Origin: Halohasta litchfieldiae
GTDB lineage: Archaea > Halobacteriota > Halobacteria > Halobacteriales > Haloferacaceae
NCBI RefSeq assembly: GCF_002788215.1
Contig: NZ_CP024845.1
Span: 2,232,001-2,296,000, forward strand
DNA length: 64,000 nucleotides
Direction: 5' to 3'
In this document: positions 19,101 to 28,320 of the stretch, piece after piece
Numbering within the stretch: position 1 is the stretch's first letter
How the letters are laid out: every line of letters begins with the position of its first letter
Translations under genes and position numbers: made by a program
The notes under the pieces: generated by a model
The model's input: the letters and a program-made list of their open reading frames with translations, nothing else
The model's database searches: none
What the model was told of the DNA's origin: nothing

Positions 19101-19211
19101 TCACTGATTCGTATCCCGTTGCCGCAATTAAGGGTTACTGTTCACTCCCCGTCTGACATCTGTCTGCCATAAGAGAAGGTTCAAATAGTATGCTGATAAT
19201 AGTCACACCCG

Positions 19212-19769
19212 ATGAGCAAAATCACGTTCCGTGCCGACGACGATCTCGTCAGTCGGCTAGAGGCACTCGACGCCTCGAAAAGCGAGGTGATGCGAGAGGC
19301 ACTTCGCGCCCACCTCGAGACGACGGACCGTGAGTCGACCCCGTCCGACACTCAGACGGACAGCGAGGACGTCACTATCGACGATCTGGTGACCGACCGC
19401 CTCGACCAACTGGTGGCCGAACGAGAATCAGCTCGTCGACAGACACAGCCACCGGCTACGGCACCGGATATCACTGTAAACGTCTCCCTAGAGGGTGTTA
19501 CTGCCGACGATGTGTCGGTCGACCACGAGTCGACTGGCCGTAAGACATCCAACCGCGGAGAGCAATACGGCCAGCCGGAGCCAGCCGCCACCGACTGCGC
19601 ACAGTGCGGCGAGACGGTCGACGACGAGCACGTCTACTGTCCCAACTGCGGCGAGAAAACCAGCCACAGGCTGTTCTGTGAGTGCGGCGACGAGATCCAG
19701 TCCGATTGGGGATTCTGCCCCAGCTGTGGCCGTCGAACACCCGCAGCCGACGTGTTAGACAACGCATAA
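19212..19769 (+). CDS. cdrL: ribbon-helix-helix plus zinc-ribbon regulator, CdrL-like
   Basis: This is a 185-residue protein in three parts. Residues 1-40 are a ribbon-helix-helix DNA-binding domain ([27 protein letters not shown]). A disordered acidic linker follows. About 130-180 form two zinc ribbons (CAQCG, CPNCG, CECG, CPSCG). Position and layout match CdrL, the activator of the cdrS-ftsZ2 operon described in Halobacterium; the operon itself lies next downstream here. Motif copies around the cdrS promoter are likely binding sites of this protein or of CdrS. Confidence 0.85.
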   Translation: MSKITFRADDDLVSRLEALDASKSEVMREALRAHLETTDRESTPSDTQTDSEDVTIDDLVTDRLDQLVAERESARRQTQPPATAPDITVNVSLEGVTADDVSVDHESTGRKTSNRGEQYGQPEPAATDCAQCGETVDDEHVYCPNCGEKTSHRLFCECGDEIQSDWGFCPSCGRRTPAADVLDNA

Positions 19770-19803
19770 CACACGAAAACAGCCGACTCAGGCTCTCTAT
19801 CCG

Positions 19804-19889
19804 TGTCTTACAACGTGTGTCTTACATTCGCCGGTACTTTTATATACATTCAGCATAACGATACAGTTGCGTAAGACAGTCGTCTTACA
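19804..19889 (+). promoter_or_regulatory. cdrS-ftsZ2 promoter with GTCTTACA operator array
   Basis: TGTCTTACA occurs twice in direct repeat (19804-19812 and 19818-19826, 14 bp apart) upstream of a TATA box (TTTTATATA, 19838-19846). A perfect inverted repeat of the same word, GTAAGAC-agtc-GTCTTAC, sits at 19871-19888, just where transcription should start. The cdrS ATG is at 19981, so the leader would be about 110 nt, long for a haloarchaeon. The layout suggests activation from the upstream sites and repression from the palindrome. The assignment of sites to CdrL or CdrS is inference. Confidence 0.7.
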
Positions 19890-19980
19890 GTGTACGTCGG
19901 TCGGACGAAAACGGTCCCCCCCGACGGTAGCACGCACAATGCGTGCCGTACTGTCGACTGACTTACCGGGGAATGTAAGC

Positions 19981-20163
19981 ATGGAGCGTGTGACACTACG
20001 AATTCCGAAGCAGCAAATCGAGGAAGTCGAGGAAATGGTCGACACCGGCCAATTTCCGAACCGGAGCGAGGCGATCCGGTCGGCTGTCCGCGATATGCTC
20101 AACGAACACGATGACGCAGAGCCACGACGATCAAACACCGAGCGCAACTGGGTGAAAGCATAA
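19981..20163 (+). CDS. cdrS: short ribbon-helix-helix cell-division regulator CdrS
   Basis: This is a 60-residue single RHH domain: [19 protein letters not shown] as strand and helix one, then [14 protein letters not shown]. The start at 19981 is chosen because RHH domains open with the DNA-contacting strand. An in-frame ATG at 19867 would place the operator palindrome inside the coding region. The stop codon overlaps the ftsZ2 start (TAATG), so the two are coupled. In Halobacterium the cdrS-ftsZ2 operon controls division. Confidence 0.9.
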   Translation: MERVTLRIPKQQIEEVEEMVDTGQFPNRSEAIRSAVRDMLNEHDDAEPRRSNTERNWVKA

Positions 20164-21365
20164 TGCAAGATATCGTTCAGGATGCGCTCGAAAACGCCGA
20201 GGCCGAACAGCGAGACATGGATGCCGCACTCGATGACGACGACGAGTTCGGCGATCCACGGATCGTCATCGTCGGCGCTGGCGGTGCCGGAAACAATACG
20301 ATCAATCGATTGTATAACATCGGCGTCGACGGCGCGGACACGATTGCGATCAACACCGACAAACAACATCTCAAGATGATTGAGGCCGACACCAAGATCC
20401 TGGTCGGGAAATCCCTGACCAACGGGCTCGGTGCCGGTGGCGATCCGGAGATGGGCGAGCGTGCCACCGAGATGGCCCAGGGAACGATCAAGGAGGTCCT
20501 CGGTGAAGCCGACCTCGTGTTCGTCACCGCGGGCATGGGTGGCGGTACCGGTACCGGTGCCGCACCCGTCATCTCGAAGATCGCCAAAGAGCAGGGCGCA
20601 ATCGTCGTCGGGATGGTCTCGACACCGTTCAACGTCGAGCGAGCTCGGACAGTCAAAGCCGAAGAGGGTCTCGAACGACTCCGCAACACCGCGGACTCGA
20701 TCATTGTCCTCGACAACAACCGGCTTCTCGACTACGTCCCGAACCTCCCAATCGGCAAGGCCTTTTCGGTGATGGACCAGATCATCGCCGAAACCGTCAA
20801 AGGGATCTCGGAGACGATCACCCAACCGTCGCTGATCAACCTCGACTACGCTGATATGTCGTCGATCATGAATCAGGGCGGCGTCGCGGTGATGCTCGTC
20901 GGCGAAACGCAGGACAAAAACAAGACCCAAGAAGTGGTCAACGAGGCGATGAACCATCCACTCCTAGATGTCGACTATCGCGGCGCATCCGGTGGTCTCG
21001 TCCACATCACTGGCGGCCCGGACCTCACACTCAAGGAGGCCGAAGGGATCGCCAACAACATCACCGAGCGACTCGAAGCGAGCGCGAACGTGATCTGGGG
21101 GGCCCGCATTCAGGACAACTACAAGGGCAAAGTCCGCGTCATGGCGATCATGACCGGTGTCCAGAGCGCACAGGTGCTTGGTCCAACAACGCAGAAACAG
21201 GCTGACAAATCCAAACAGAGTATGGGTCAGCAGCATCAGTCGTTCGATGCAAGCACAAACATCGACGCGACCGAGGCAAAGCCAAAGAAGACGTCGTGGG
21301 AGTCCGACGGCGGCACCGACGAAGTCGAAACGGAAACGAGCAACGGGCTCGACGTCATCCGCTAA
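20163..21365 (+). CDS. ftsZ2: cell division protein FtsZ2
   Basis: This is a 400-residue FtsZ. GGGTGTG at 126-132 is the tubulin signature, [12 protein letters not shown] is the N-terminal nucleotide loop, and the T7 loop N226-L-D228-Y-A-D231 has both catalytic acids. A 30-residue acidic N-terminal extension and an acidic, poorly conserved C-terminal tail are present. The coupling to cdrS identifies it as FtsZ2, which in haloarchaea drives constriction after FtsZ1 assembles. It forms part of the midcell ring. Confidence 0.95.
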   Translation: MQDIVQDALENAEAEQRDMDAALDDDDEFGDPRIVIVGAGGAGNNTINRLYNIGVDGADTIAINTDKQHLKMIEADTKILVGKSLTNGLGAGGDPEMGERATEMAQGTIKEVLGEADLVFVTAGMGGGTGTGAAPVISKIAKEQGAIVVGMVSTPFNVERARTVKAEEGLERLRNTADSIIVLDNNRLLDYVPNLPIGKAFSVMDQIIAETVKGISETITQPSLINLDYADMSSIMNQGGVAVMLVGETQDKNKTQEVVNEAMNHPLLDVDYRGASGGLVHITGGPDLTLKEAEGIANNITERLEASANVIWGARIQDNYKGKVRVMAIMTGVQSAQVLGPTTQKQADKSKQSMGQQHQSFDASTNIDATEAKPKKTSWESDGGTDEVETETSNGLDVIR

Positions 21366-21421
21366 CGTCGGCACTCCGTTGTGGTCTCGGTTTTTAAGAT
21401 AATTGAACGACGAGCGGCTAG

Positions 21422-22087
21422 TTACGATTGGGTGCCTTCTTCGTACGGTTGGACGACGACGAACCCACTGTTGCCCTCGAAGCTCATCTGGAAGGTTTCG
21501 TCCGACGACTGGCCAATCGAGTCCTTCAGACTGCGGTCGGCTTTGAGGGTCGGCGAGAGGTTGCTCGACCAGGCGACGGTTGCATCGGGATCTGTCCGAA
21601 TCGGTGGCTGCAACACCAGCGGGTCACCGTGGGTGGTGATTGCGACGGTTCCCGGTCCGGTGAGATAGACGTTCAACAGTCCGCCAGCCGAGGCACCGCC
21701 GATACTCCCAATCGTGCCGATCTCGTAGTCGACGCGATCCTCGAAGGCCAACACGTCGTTGCCGTTGACCGAGATCGACTCCCCGGCGTCGAGTTCGAGG
21801 ATCTGGATCTTCTTTTCTTGGTCGGCGAGATAGACGTGACCTTGGCCTTCGACCTCCATTACCGGCGTCCCCTCGCTGGAGACTTTGCTTTTGATCATCC
21901 CCTTGAGGCCGCCTTCGGCGGAGGATTTGCCGGTAAACGACAGCTCGCCATCGTAGGCGATCATCGAGCCGACTTTGGCGATAATCGTACCGTCGACGTC
22001 GATATCAAGCAGTTTGCTGTTTTCTAACTCGAATCGCTCGCCAGTTTCATCGGGCTCGTTCTGTGAGACGAAATCATTCAGTTCCAT
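21422..22087 (-). CDS. AIM24 family protein
   Basis: This is a 221-residue beta-rich protein. The glycine-rich middle (GTIGSIGGASAGGLLNVYLTGPGTVAI) and the stretch IIAKVGSMIAYDGELSF are characteristic of the AIM24/TIGR00266 family. The role in prokaryotes is unknown; the yeast homologue is linked to mitochondrial inner-membrane organisation. There is no signal peptide. It is convergent with ftsZ2 and separated from it by 56 bp. Confidence 0.85.
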   Translation of the reverse strand: MELNDFVSQNEPDETGERFELENSKLLDIDVDGTIIAKVGSMIAYDGELSFTGKSSAEGGLKGMIKSKVSSEGTPVMEVEGQGHVYLADQEKKIQILELDAGESISVNGNDVLAFEDRVDYEIGTIGSIGGASAGGLLNVYLTGPGTVAITTHGDPLVLQPPIRTDPDATVAWSSNLSPTLKADRSLKDSIGQSSDETFQMSFEGNSGFVVVQPYEEGTQS

Positions 22088-22220
22088 GATGTATCCGGGC
22101 CGTGTGACCCTATTGATCTGTTCGTCGACGAAGTCATAAATCCATGTATGACTAAAAATTGCATTTGGTTTGATGTCGACAGCGACCGGTTTGCGACCAG
22201 ATACGTTTAGCCCGCGTGGT

Positions 22221-23186
22221 TCAGACGGCGTTGATCGATTCGATCAGTCGACATTTCCGGCAGACGCTGCTGCCGGTTTTCGAGCCACACTGCTCGCACT
22301 CGTTGAGTTCCGACTGCTCGCTGCCGCGGTATCGGTCGGCGGTCAACTCCGCCAGCTCCTCGTAGCCGGACATAATCGAGTGGCGAGTACCGGGATGGTT
22401 CTCTTCGAGATCCCACAGCAGCTCTTGGATCTCTCCCCGATAGGCCTCGCTGGAATGGGGACACTCGGTGATATGGGCGGGTAAATCCTTCACGTGGGCG
22501 TACAGCGCGACCTCCTTTTCGGGGATATCGCGGAGGGGTTTGGCCCGTGGGATGAAGTCGTCCTGCTCGTTTCGATCCTCGAAGCTGCCGAGGCTGGCGT
22601 CGAAATGTTTGGCGATCTGTTTCACATCGCCCTCTAAGATGTTCATGAGGGCGGTCTGGGCCTCGTCGTCGAGATTGTGGCCGGTCAACAGCTTGTCCGC
22701 GCCAAACTCGTCGGCGTACTGTTCGAGGAGGTCGCGGCGAAACACGCCACAGTAGGCACAGGCGGCCATGTTTTCGGGATCGTCCTCGACGACATCGTCC
22801 ATCCGGATGTCGAACTCCTCCTCGTAGGTCACCATCTCGTGGCGCATATCAAGGTCATCGGAGAGTTCGACACAGGCGTCGACGCTCTCGTCGCGGTAGC
22901 CCTCGATTCCCTCGTGGATCGTCAGCGCCATCATTTCGACTCGCGGATCGTGGCCGAACGTTTCGTCCAAAATATGGGTCAACACGACGCTGTCTTTCCC
23001 GCCCGAGAGACCGATGACCCACTTTTCGGGGTCTTCGGGCGTACTCTCCGACGAGAGTAGTGCGTCCTCGCGGATGCGGCGACGGACGCGTTTGTCGACC
23101 GAGAGACAGAGATGGGTCCCACAGAGGTGGGCTCCCGAATACGATGCATGCATGACTGCCTCTTTGTCGCACTTGTCGCACTCCAT
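22221..23186 (-). CDS. ncsA: tRNA 2-thiolation PP-loop protein NcsA
   Basis: This is a 321-residue TtuA/Ncs6-family ATPase. The start at 23186 gives MECDKCDKEAVMH, so the N-terminal zinc finger (CDKC...CGTHLC) is complete. SGGKDS is the PP-loop that adenylates the wobble uridine, CAYCG supplies further cysteines, and a C-terminal zinc ribbon (CEQCG, CRKC) closes the protein. With a ubiquitin-like SAMP protein it thiolates U34 of lysine, glutamate and glutamine tRNAs in haloarchaea. It is monocistronic. Confidence 0.9.
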   Translation of the reverse strand: MECDKCDKEAVMHASYSGAHLCGTHLCLSVDKRVRRRIREDALLSSESTPEDPEKWVIGLSGGKDSVVLTHILDETFGHDPRVEMMALTIHEGIEGYRDESVDACVELSDDLDMRHEMVTYEEEFDIRMDDVVEDDPENMAACAYCGVFRRDLLEQYADEFGADKLLTGHNLDDEAQTALMNILEGDVKQIAKHFDASLGSFEDRNEQDDFIPRAKPLRDIPEKEVALYAHVKDLPAHITECPHSSEAYRGEIQELLWDLEENHPGTRHSIMSGYEELAELTADRYRGSEQSELNECEQCGSKTGSSVCRKCRLIESINAV

Positions 23187-23531
23187 TAGCGACCTGTTGC
23201 CGGTCGGCGGGGATACGGGTTTCGTCTCCACTGTAGCGGCACTCAAACATTCTATATCGCAATATATTGTTTATGAGATCGTATCGACCGGAGCTGTGGC
23301 TCTCTTCTTCCAGTATGGCACGGATTGCAGTCACTGACACGACCGGCAACGTCGGTCCTGCCTTCGAGTCGACCGATCACAAACCTCACCCACCGAACAC
23401 GCGGATACCGGCACCTAACTCCGGGATGTCGCGGACCGCGCTTTGCAGACCACGATTGATACACCGAGACTCGGTGTATGATCCCAATCGTGGTCGAAAC
23501 CCGTTTGGCTGCGGCGTGCCTCCTCTGGGCA

Positions 23532-24194
23532 ATGACAGACAATGAGCGACTCGACAGAGATTCGGCTCTCGACCGCGTCGAAACGCTAATTGAGACGGTC
23601 GACACCGACCCGATGCCGGTTCCGGTCCGCGAGATCTGGGTGTACGGCGACGTGGCACTCGGTCTCGATCCCATCGAACGGCTCGACATCTATCTTAAAA
23701 AGGATATTCGGCTCCGCGGAGACAGCGAGACGGCTGAGGCCTACTACGAGCAAAACGGGGTCAAAGGTGTCGGTCAGAGTATTTCGGCCGAATGGGCCGA
23801 AGCGTATCCCGAGTATGTCCGGGCAAACAGCAACGATCACGCCGCCCCCGAGAAATGCTTGGCTGCTCACTTGCTGGGCGACGATGAACCGATCCATCTC
23901 GAAGTCTGTAACGCGAGTTTTGATGAAAACGTCACTCAGCGACTCCGTGGCGCGCTTGCTCAGGAGACCTACGAGCAGATACTCGACCCCCGCGGCGTCT
24001 GTCTCTGGGTTGAGGGCCAGTGGGACACCGAACTGCTCAAGAAACTTCGGGGCGGCGAACTCCCGTTTCCGACGCTGTCGGGTGCGCTCAAACAGATGGG
24101 CGTCGACAGCGAAACGGCTGCGGAAGCAGCTGACACCGTAAGCCGCTACCGTACCGAACAGACCGGCGCAACTGTCCGTGGCGACGTTATTTAA
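23532..24194 (+). CDS. conserved haloarchaeal protein (possibly DUF7095)
   Basis: This is a 220-residue soluble acidic protein. I use the ATG at 23532, which gives MTDNERLDRDSALDRVETLI, and not an ATG 18 codons upstream. It contains EIWVYGDVALGLDPIERLDIYL, which recalls a nucleotidyltransferase-like fold without a clear catalytic triad, and a C-terminal helical part. I believe it belongs to a family restricted to haloarchaea but cannot assign a function. It is a single gene. Confidence 0.7.
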   Translation: MTDNERLDRDSALDRVETLIETVDTDPMPVPVREIWVYGDVALGLDPIERLDIYLKKDIRLRGDSETAEAYYEQNGVKGVGQSISAEWAEAYPEYVRANSNDHAAPEKCLAAHLLGDDEPIHLEVCNASFDENVTQRLRGALAQETYEQILDPRGVCLWVEGQWDTELLKKLRGGELPFPTLSGALKQMGVDSETAAEAADTVSRYRTEQTGATVRGDVI

Positions 24195-24434
24195 ATACTC
24201 GTTGTTGTTCGGCGTGCGATAGCCACCAATAAACCAAATATTGCTATAACAAACAGCTGAACACAGCAGTGCTTTGCTGCTGGTCGTGGCCGTGGCTGTT
24301 ATGACTTCCACTGAGGTACTGGTGAGTTTCGTAGACGAGCTTTCCGACGACACAGTGAGGAACGCAAGAAACGCGTCTTGGACTCGGCCCGGATTGCAAT
24401 CGTTGGTGGCGGTGAGGGCTCGCGCAACCGTTCG
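24195..24434. other. intergenic, nothing convincing
   Basis: These 240 bases lie between convergent genes. The first half is AT-richer than its surroundings. No open frame has haloarchaeal composition, and no tRNA or obvious repeat was seen. Confidence 0.5.
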
Positions 24435-25235
24435 TCAGTCGACCCGACCAACGGTCACATCGAACGGTACTCGTTCGATGCGTTCGTACTGGCCGCGCTG
24501 AATCTCCTCGATGACGCTCCGACCCATCTCTCGCCACTCGCGGCGGAGTTCGTCATAGCTCGACTCTTGGTTCTTTAACCCACGCCGAAGTTCTGTCTCG
24601 TGGTCTGCAATGGCTGCCCCACTTGCCTTCCGAGCCGCACTCCGGAGGGCAGTCTCGCTGTAGGGTGGGTCGGTTCGCTTTTCGTGGGTATAGCGGCGGG
24701 TCGACTCGACTTCGATTCCGGCCGCCTCGAACAGCGTTTCGACACGGTCGCCGAGGGCCACATCGGTCTCGACACCCCGGAGATAGGTTTCTCGAACCCG
24801 GGATTCGAGATCGACCTCGCGGTCGACCGTGGAATCGACGCTCACGGCTGCGTTGTTCGGCTCGATGGCAGCCACGAGGTCCGAGGAAACACGGGCGAAC
24901 TCTTGGAGGGCAGCAGCGGGGTCGGGGAGGTTGATAAGCAAGGCCTGACAGACGACGAGATCGAAACTGTCGTCGACAAACGGGAGCCGAAGGCCGTCGC
25001 CAGCAACAGTTGGCACGTGTTCGTGGGCGACCTCTAGGAGTCGCGGGTCGGCATCGCAGCCCACGACCTCGGCGGGCGAGTCGGCCGCCAGTACGCGAGT
25101 CAGTTCGCCGGTGCCACAGCCGACGTCCAGGATTCGGCTGCGGGAGTCGAGATCGAGGTCGACGAGTGCCTCCCGAGAATCGGCCCACATCCCCTCGCGG
25201 GTCTGTTCGAGGTAGTCGGCGGAGAACCGTCGCAC
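24435..25235 (-). CDS. SAM-dependent methyltransferase
   Basis: This is a 266-residue class I methyltransferase. ILDVGCGTGELTRVLA is the SAM-binding motif I, GCDADPRLLE the acidic end of strand two, and FDLVVCQALLINLPDP the motif IV region. A C-terminal helical part follows. The substrate is unknown. It lies 6 bp downstream of the endonuclease IV gene and is probably co-transcribed with it. Confidence 0.85.
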   Translation of the reverse strand: MRRFSADYLEQTREGMWADSREALVDLDLDSRSRILDVGCGTGELTRVLAADSPAEVVGCDADPRLLEVAHEHVPTVAGDGLRLPFVDDSFDLVVCQALLINLPDPAAALQEFARVSSDLVAAIEPNNAAVSVDSTVDREVDLESRVRETYLRGVETDVALGDRVETLFEAAGIEVESTRRYTHEKRTDPPYSETALRSAARKASGAAIADHETELRRGLKNQESSYDELRREWREMGRSVIEEIQRGQYERIERVPFDVTVGRVD

Positions 25236-25241
25236 GCCCGA

Positions 25242-26111
25242 TCAGTTCTCGCGGAGTTGTTTGGTTTTGGCGATGTTCCACTCGAAGCCCTTGCCGTCCT
25301 CGGTCGGCGTTTCGAGTGCGTACGGCAGGTCTCGGAGTTCGGGATGGTTGATGATGGCGGCGATCCCATCCTCCCCGATATATCCCTCACCGATTAGGGC
25401 GTGTTCGTCCTTGTGGGTGCCGACGTCGTGTTTCGAGTCGTTGAGGTGGATGTATTCGAGGTGTTCGAGACCCACGACCTCATCGAAGCGTTGGACCGTC
25501 TCGTCGACTGCCTCGGGTGTGGTCAGATCGTTGCCTGCGACCAGCGTGTGGGCGGTATCGATACAGATGCCGATCTCTTTGTCCGTCCGCTCGATGATGC
25601 CGGCGAGGTGCTCGAACTCACCGCCGAGTTTGGTGCCGCTTCCCGCATCGCTCTCGATGAGGAGCTGGACGTCATCCGGAACATCGAGGTCTGCGATGAC
25701 GCTCGCAGCGTTGTCGAGTCCCCCCTCGACGCCCGCGCCGGTATGGGCACCAAGATGGACGTTGACGTAGGTAATGCCTAACTGCTCGGCAGCGTCGAGT
25801 TCGGCCTGCAGGCTGTCGAGTGACTTTTGTCTGAGGTCGTCTTTCGGTGTACAGAGATTGACGAGGTAGGAGCCGTGGATCACCCATGGTCCCTCCAGTT
25901 TCTCGCTGGTGAGATCGCGGAAGCCAGCGGCGGCCTCGTCGCTGATCTCCGGCTGTTTCCAGACCTGTGGTGAGGTGGTGAAGATCTGTCCGCAGTTGCC
26001 GCCGAAGGCAAGTTGGCGGGGAATCGCGTTGCGAATATCGCTGTACTCCGGCGTCTCCGTATCCGAGGAGACACGGGACCCTGAGATCGAAACGTGTGCA
26101 CCGACGTTCAT
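25242..26111 (-). CDS. nfo: endonuclease IV (deoxyribonuclease IV)
   Basis: This is a 289-residue AP endonuclease of the TIM-barrel family. The start at 26111 gives [11 protein letters not shown], the family's usual opening; a longer frame upstream is not convincing. Metal-ligand segments visible are [47 protein letters not shown] and LETPTEDG. It cuts the backbone 5' of abasic sites in base excision repair. It is the first gene of a pair with the methyltransferase. Confidence 0.94.
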   Translation of the reverse strand: MNVGAHVSISGSRVSSDTETPEYSDIRNAIPRQLAFGGNCGQIFTTSPQVWKQPEISDEAAAGFRDLTSEKLEGPWVIHGSYLVNLCTPKDDLRQKSLDSLQAELDAAEQLGITYVNVHLGAHTGAGVEGGLDNAASVIADLDVPDDVQLLIESDAGSGTKLGGEFEHLAGIIERTDKEIGICIDTAHTLVAGNDLTTPEAVDETVQRFDEVVGLEHLEYIHLNDSKHDVGTHKDEHALIGEGYIGEDGIAAIINHPELRDLPYALETPTEDGKGFEWNIAKTKQLREN

Positions 26112-26228
26112 AGCCTCTAATAGAAAGACGATACTCAAAGCGACTTCGATGCCCGGTTGCTGTCGGCGGGCCAGCGCTGCCGACTCGGGCGACACCACAG
26201 CTATGGTCGACGAGTCACAGGGAATAGT

Positions 26229-26345
26229 ATGGGCGATCCAGCCTGCTACCGGCGGTACTGTTCGGTCTGCGATGCCCAGATGACACTGCTCGCAGACCAG
26301 TGTCCCGACTGTGGCGCTCCGGTCGGCAACGCGGACGAACAGTAG
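26229..26345 (+). CDS. small zinc-ribbon protein, 38 residues
   Basis: This is a very short gene. The product has a single treble-clef or ribbon type zinc site: CSVCDAQM near residue 11 and CPDCGAPVG near residue 25. Small single-zinc proteins are common and functional in haloarchaea. It starts with ATG and stops 16 bp before the convergent lipoate-ligase gene ends. No function can be stated; a protein-protein or nucleic-acid adaptor is likely. Confidence 0.6.
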   Translation: MGDPACYRRYCSVCDAQMTLLADQCPDCGAPVGNADEQ

Positions 26346-26360
26346 GGACCGACTACTGGC

Positions 26361-27188
26361 TTATTTCTCTCGTTGACCCGGCGTTCGCTGAACCCATTCC
26401 TCGGCAGCGTACCGCTCGTCGACGCGGGCTCTGGCTCGCTGGAGTTCCGCGTCGGTCCACGAGCTCTCAGTGGCTCCACACCACTCCGCGAGCGCGTCTT
26501 CGAGAGCTGTGACCGCTTCTTCTCGGTTGATATCGCTCTGCTCGTCAATACCAGTCACACGCTTGCCGAATGTCTCGGCGTCAGTGGGTGGATCGACAAA
26601 CGTCGACAGATGTCGCTCTGCATCCACACTGTAGGTCAGCGACCCGTGCTGGATCACCGCATCCTTCCGGCGGTACTGGGCGTTGCCGCTGATCTTTCGA
26701 CCGCCCGCGACGATGTCGTGGGCCGGATGGAGTGCCCGGAGGTAGCAGGCCGGGGTGTAGAGTTCCTCGGCTTCGGTCTCGACGAAGGAAGCCTCTACGC
26801 CCATTCGGTCGAAGGCCGCGAGCACTGGCTGGCAGAGTTGGTGATAGGCCTCTAGGAGGTCACTTGGGAACTCGTCGACTGGAGCGGTAATCGAATAGGA
26901 AATGTCGCCGTAGCTGTCGTGGTAGATGCCGCCGCCACCGGTCTGGCGGCGGGTGACGTCGATGCCTGCCTGCTCGCAGGCCTCCCAGTCGACCGTCTGG
27001 GGGTCCTGATGATAGCCAAGTGAGAGACAGCTGGGATCCCACTGATAGACGCGGACGGTTCGGGGGCCGCCTGCGGCAGCGGTTTCGGCGGCGATCTCGT
27101 CGAGTGCCATCTGCATCGGGCCGGGACGAGCCTCCTCGCGGATGAGTCGCCACTCCCCTATTGGGGCGTGGTCGACAGGATCGGACAT
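26361..27188 (-). CDS. lipoate-protein ligase family protein
   Basis: This is a 275-residue member of the biotin/lipoyl ligase fold (LplA/LipB superfamily). The start at 27188 gives MSDPVDHAPIGEWRLI. Conserved features are RRQTGGGGIYHD (the glycine loop that binds the acyl-AMP) and GGRKISGNAQYRRKDAVIQHGSL, with the conserved lysine of LplA. It could transfer lipoate to 2-oxoacid dehydrogenases or the glycine cleavage H protein. Octanoyl transfer is an alternative. Confidence 0.82.
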   Translation of the reverse strand: MSDPVDHAPIGEWRLIREEARPGPMQMALDEIAAETAAAGGPRTVRVYQWDPSCLSLGYHQDPQTVDWEACEQAGIDVTRRQTGGGGIYHDSYGDISYSITAPVDEFPSDLLEAYHQLCQPVLAAFDRMGVEASFVETEAEELYTPACYLRALHPAHDIVAGGRKISGNAQYRRKDAVIQHGSLTYSVDAERHLSTFVDPPTDAETFGKRVTGIDEQSDINREEAVTALEDALAEWCGATESSWTDAELQRARARVDERYAAEEWVQRTPGQREK

Positions 27189-27258
27189 GAATATACTGTA
27201 CTGCCAGTAGGCCAAAGCGGTTGTGTCCCGCTGTCCGTTTTAGGTAGGAGGTGGCTAC

Positions 27259-27425
27259 TTAGGTGTGGGTCATCCCGCCGTCGACTAAGATAGACTCACT
27301 GTTGACGTAGGATATCACTGGCGAGAAACAGTGCGACGTTGGCGACTTCTTCGGTCTCGCCGAAGCGACCGGCTAGGATCGTCTGTTTGATCATTTTTGA
27401 GGCAATCAGCCCTTGGACGCCGCTC
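27259..27425 (-). pseudogene. C-terminal remnant of a short-chain dehydrogenase
   Basis: The minus strand reads RFGETEEVANVALFLASD in one frame and then, after a small frameshift near 27312, SYVNSESILVDGGMTHT and a stop. Together these are the last third of a short-chain dehydrogenase/reductase (the family's conserved ending, with DGG). There is no catalytic YxxxK and no N-terminal half nearby, so the gene is dead. Confidence 0.75.
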
Positions 27426-27481
27426 CCTAAGTTCAATTGCAGTGAGTAGTCTTTACACTGAGTAGCGTTTTTCTGGCGACA

Positions 27482-28255
27482 ATGAGTCCACCGTCCGAGA
27501 CTGACCAGCGTTGGGATTCGGCCACCTACGACGACGCCCACTCGTTCGTCTACGAGTACGGTGAGGACGTTGTCGACCTCTTAGATCCCCAACCGGGCGA
27601 ACGAATTCTCGATCTGGGCTGTGGAACGGGCCATCTCACACAGCAGATCTCGGATGCGGGCGCAACCGCAGTTGGGATGGATCGCTCCGCCGAGATGGTC
27701 GACTCAGCACGCGAGAACTATCCCGACTGCGAGTTCATCTGTGCGGACGCACACGAGTTTACGGTCGACTCCCCGTTCGATGCGATATTTTCGAACGCGG
27801 CTCTCCACTGGATGACCGATCAGGACGCGGTCCTGGAGTCGGTTGTCGACGCGCTCGGCCCGGGCGGGCGCTTTGTCGCCGAACTCGGCGGCCACGGAAA
27901 TATCGAGGCCATCGTCTCGGCAACCCACGCCGAACTGGCCGAACGGGGATACGAGACGCCGATGCCGTGGTACTTTCCGACCATCGGCGAGTACGCCACG
28001 AAACTCGAAAGCCACGGGTTCGAGGTGCAGTATGCAACACTGTTCGACCGGCCAACCGACCTCGACGGCGAGCGTGGCCTCGCTACGTGGATGGAGGGGT
28101 TCGGCGACAGCCTGCTGGCCTCCCTGTCGGCTGACGTCCAGCAGTCAGTGATCGAGGGCGTCGAGAATCGGCTTCGCAATGAGTTCTTCACTGATGGGTC
28201 GTGGACCGCAGACTACCGTCGACTCCGTATCGTTGCGCGATTAGTCGACGACTAA
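27482..28255 (+). CDS. class I methyltransferase (trans-aconitate methyltransferase-like)
   Basis: This is a 257-residue SAM methyltransferase. ILDLGCGTGHLTQQI is motif I, VGMDRSAEMVDSAREN the second strand, and FSNAALHWMTD the motif IV segment typical of the Tam/UbiE-like group. The substrate is uncertain. It starts about 55 bp from the dead dehydrogenase fragment and is a single gene. Confidence 0.85.
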   Translation: MSPPSETDQRWDSATYDDAHSFVYEYGEDVVDLLDPQPGERILDLGCGTGHLTQQISDAGATAVGMDRSAEMVDSARENYPDCEFICADAHEFTVDSPFDAIFSNAALHWMTDQDAVLESVVDALGPGGRFVAELGGHGNIEAIVSATHAELAERGYETPMPWYFPTIGEYATKLESHGFEVQYATLFDRPTDLDGERGLATWMEGFGDSLLASLSADVQQSVIEGVENRLRNEFFTDGSWTADYRRLRIVARLVDD

Positions 28256-28320
28256 CCGGTTTGATACCATAGAAACCCATTTGTTACCATCTGCTACCAT
28301 TTGCTGGTGTCTGCTACCAC

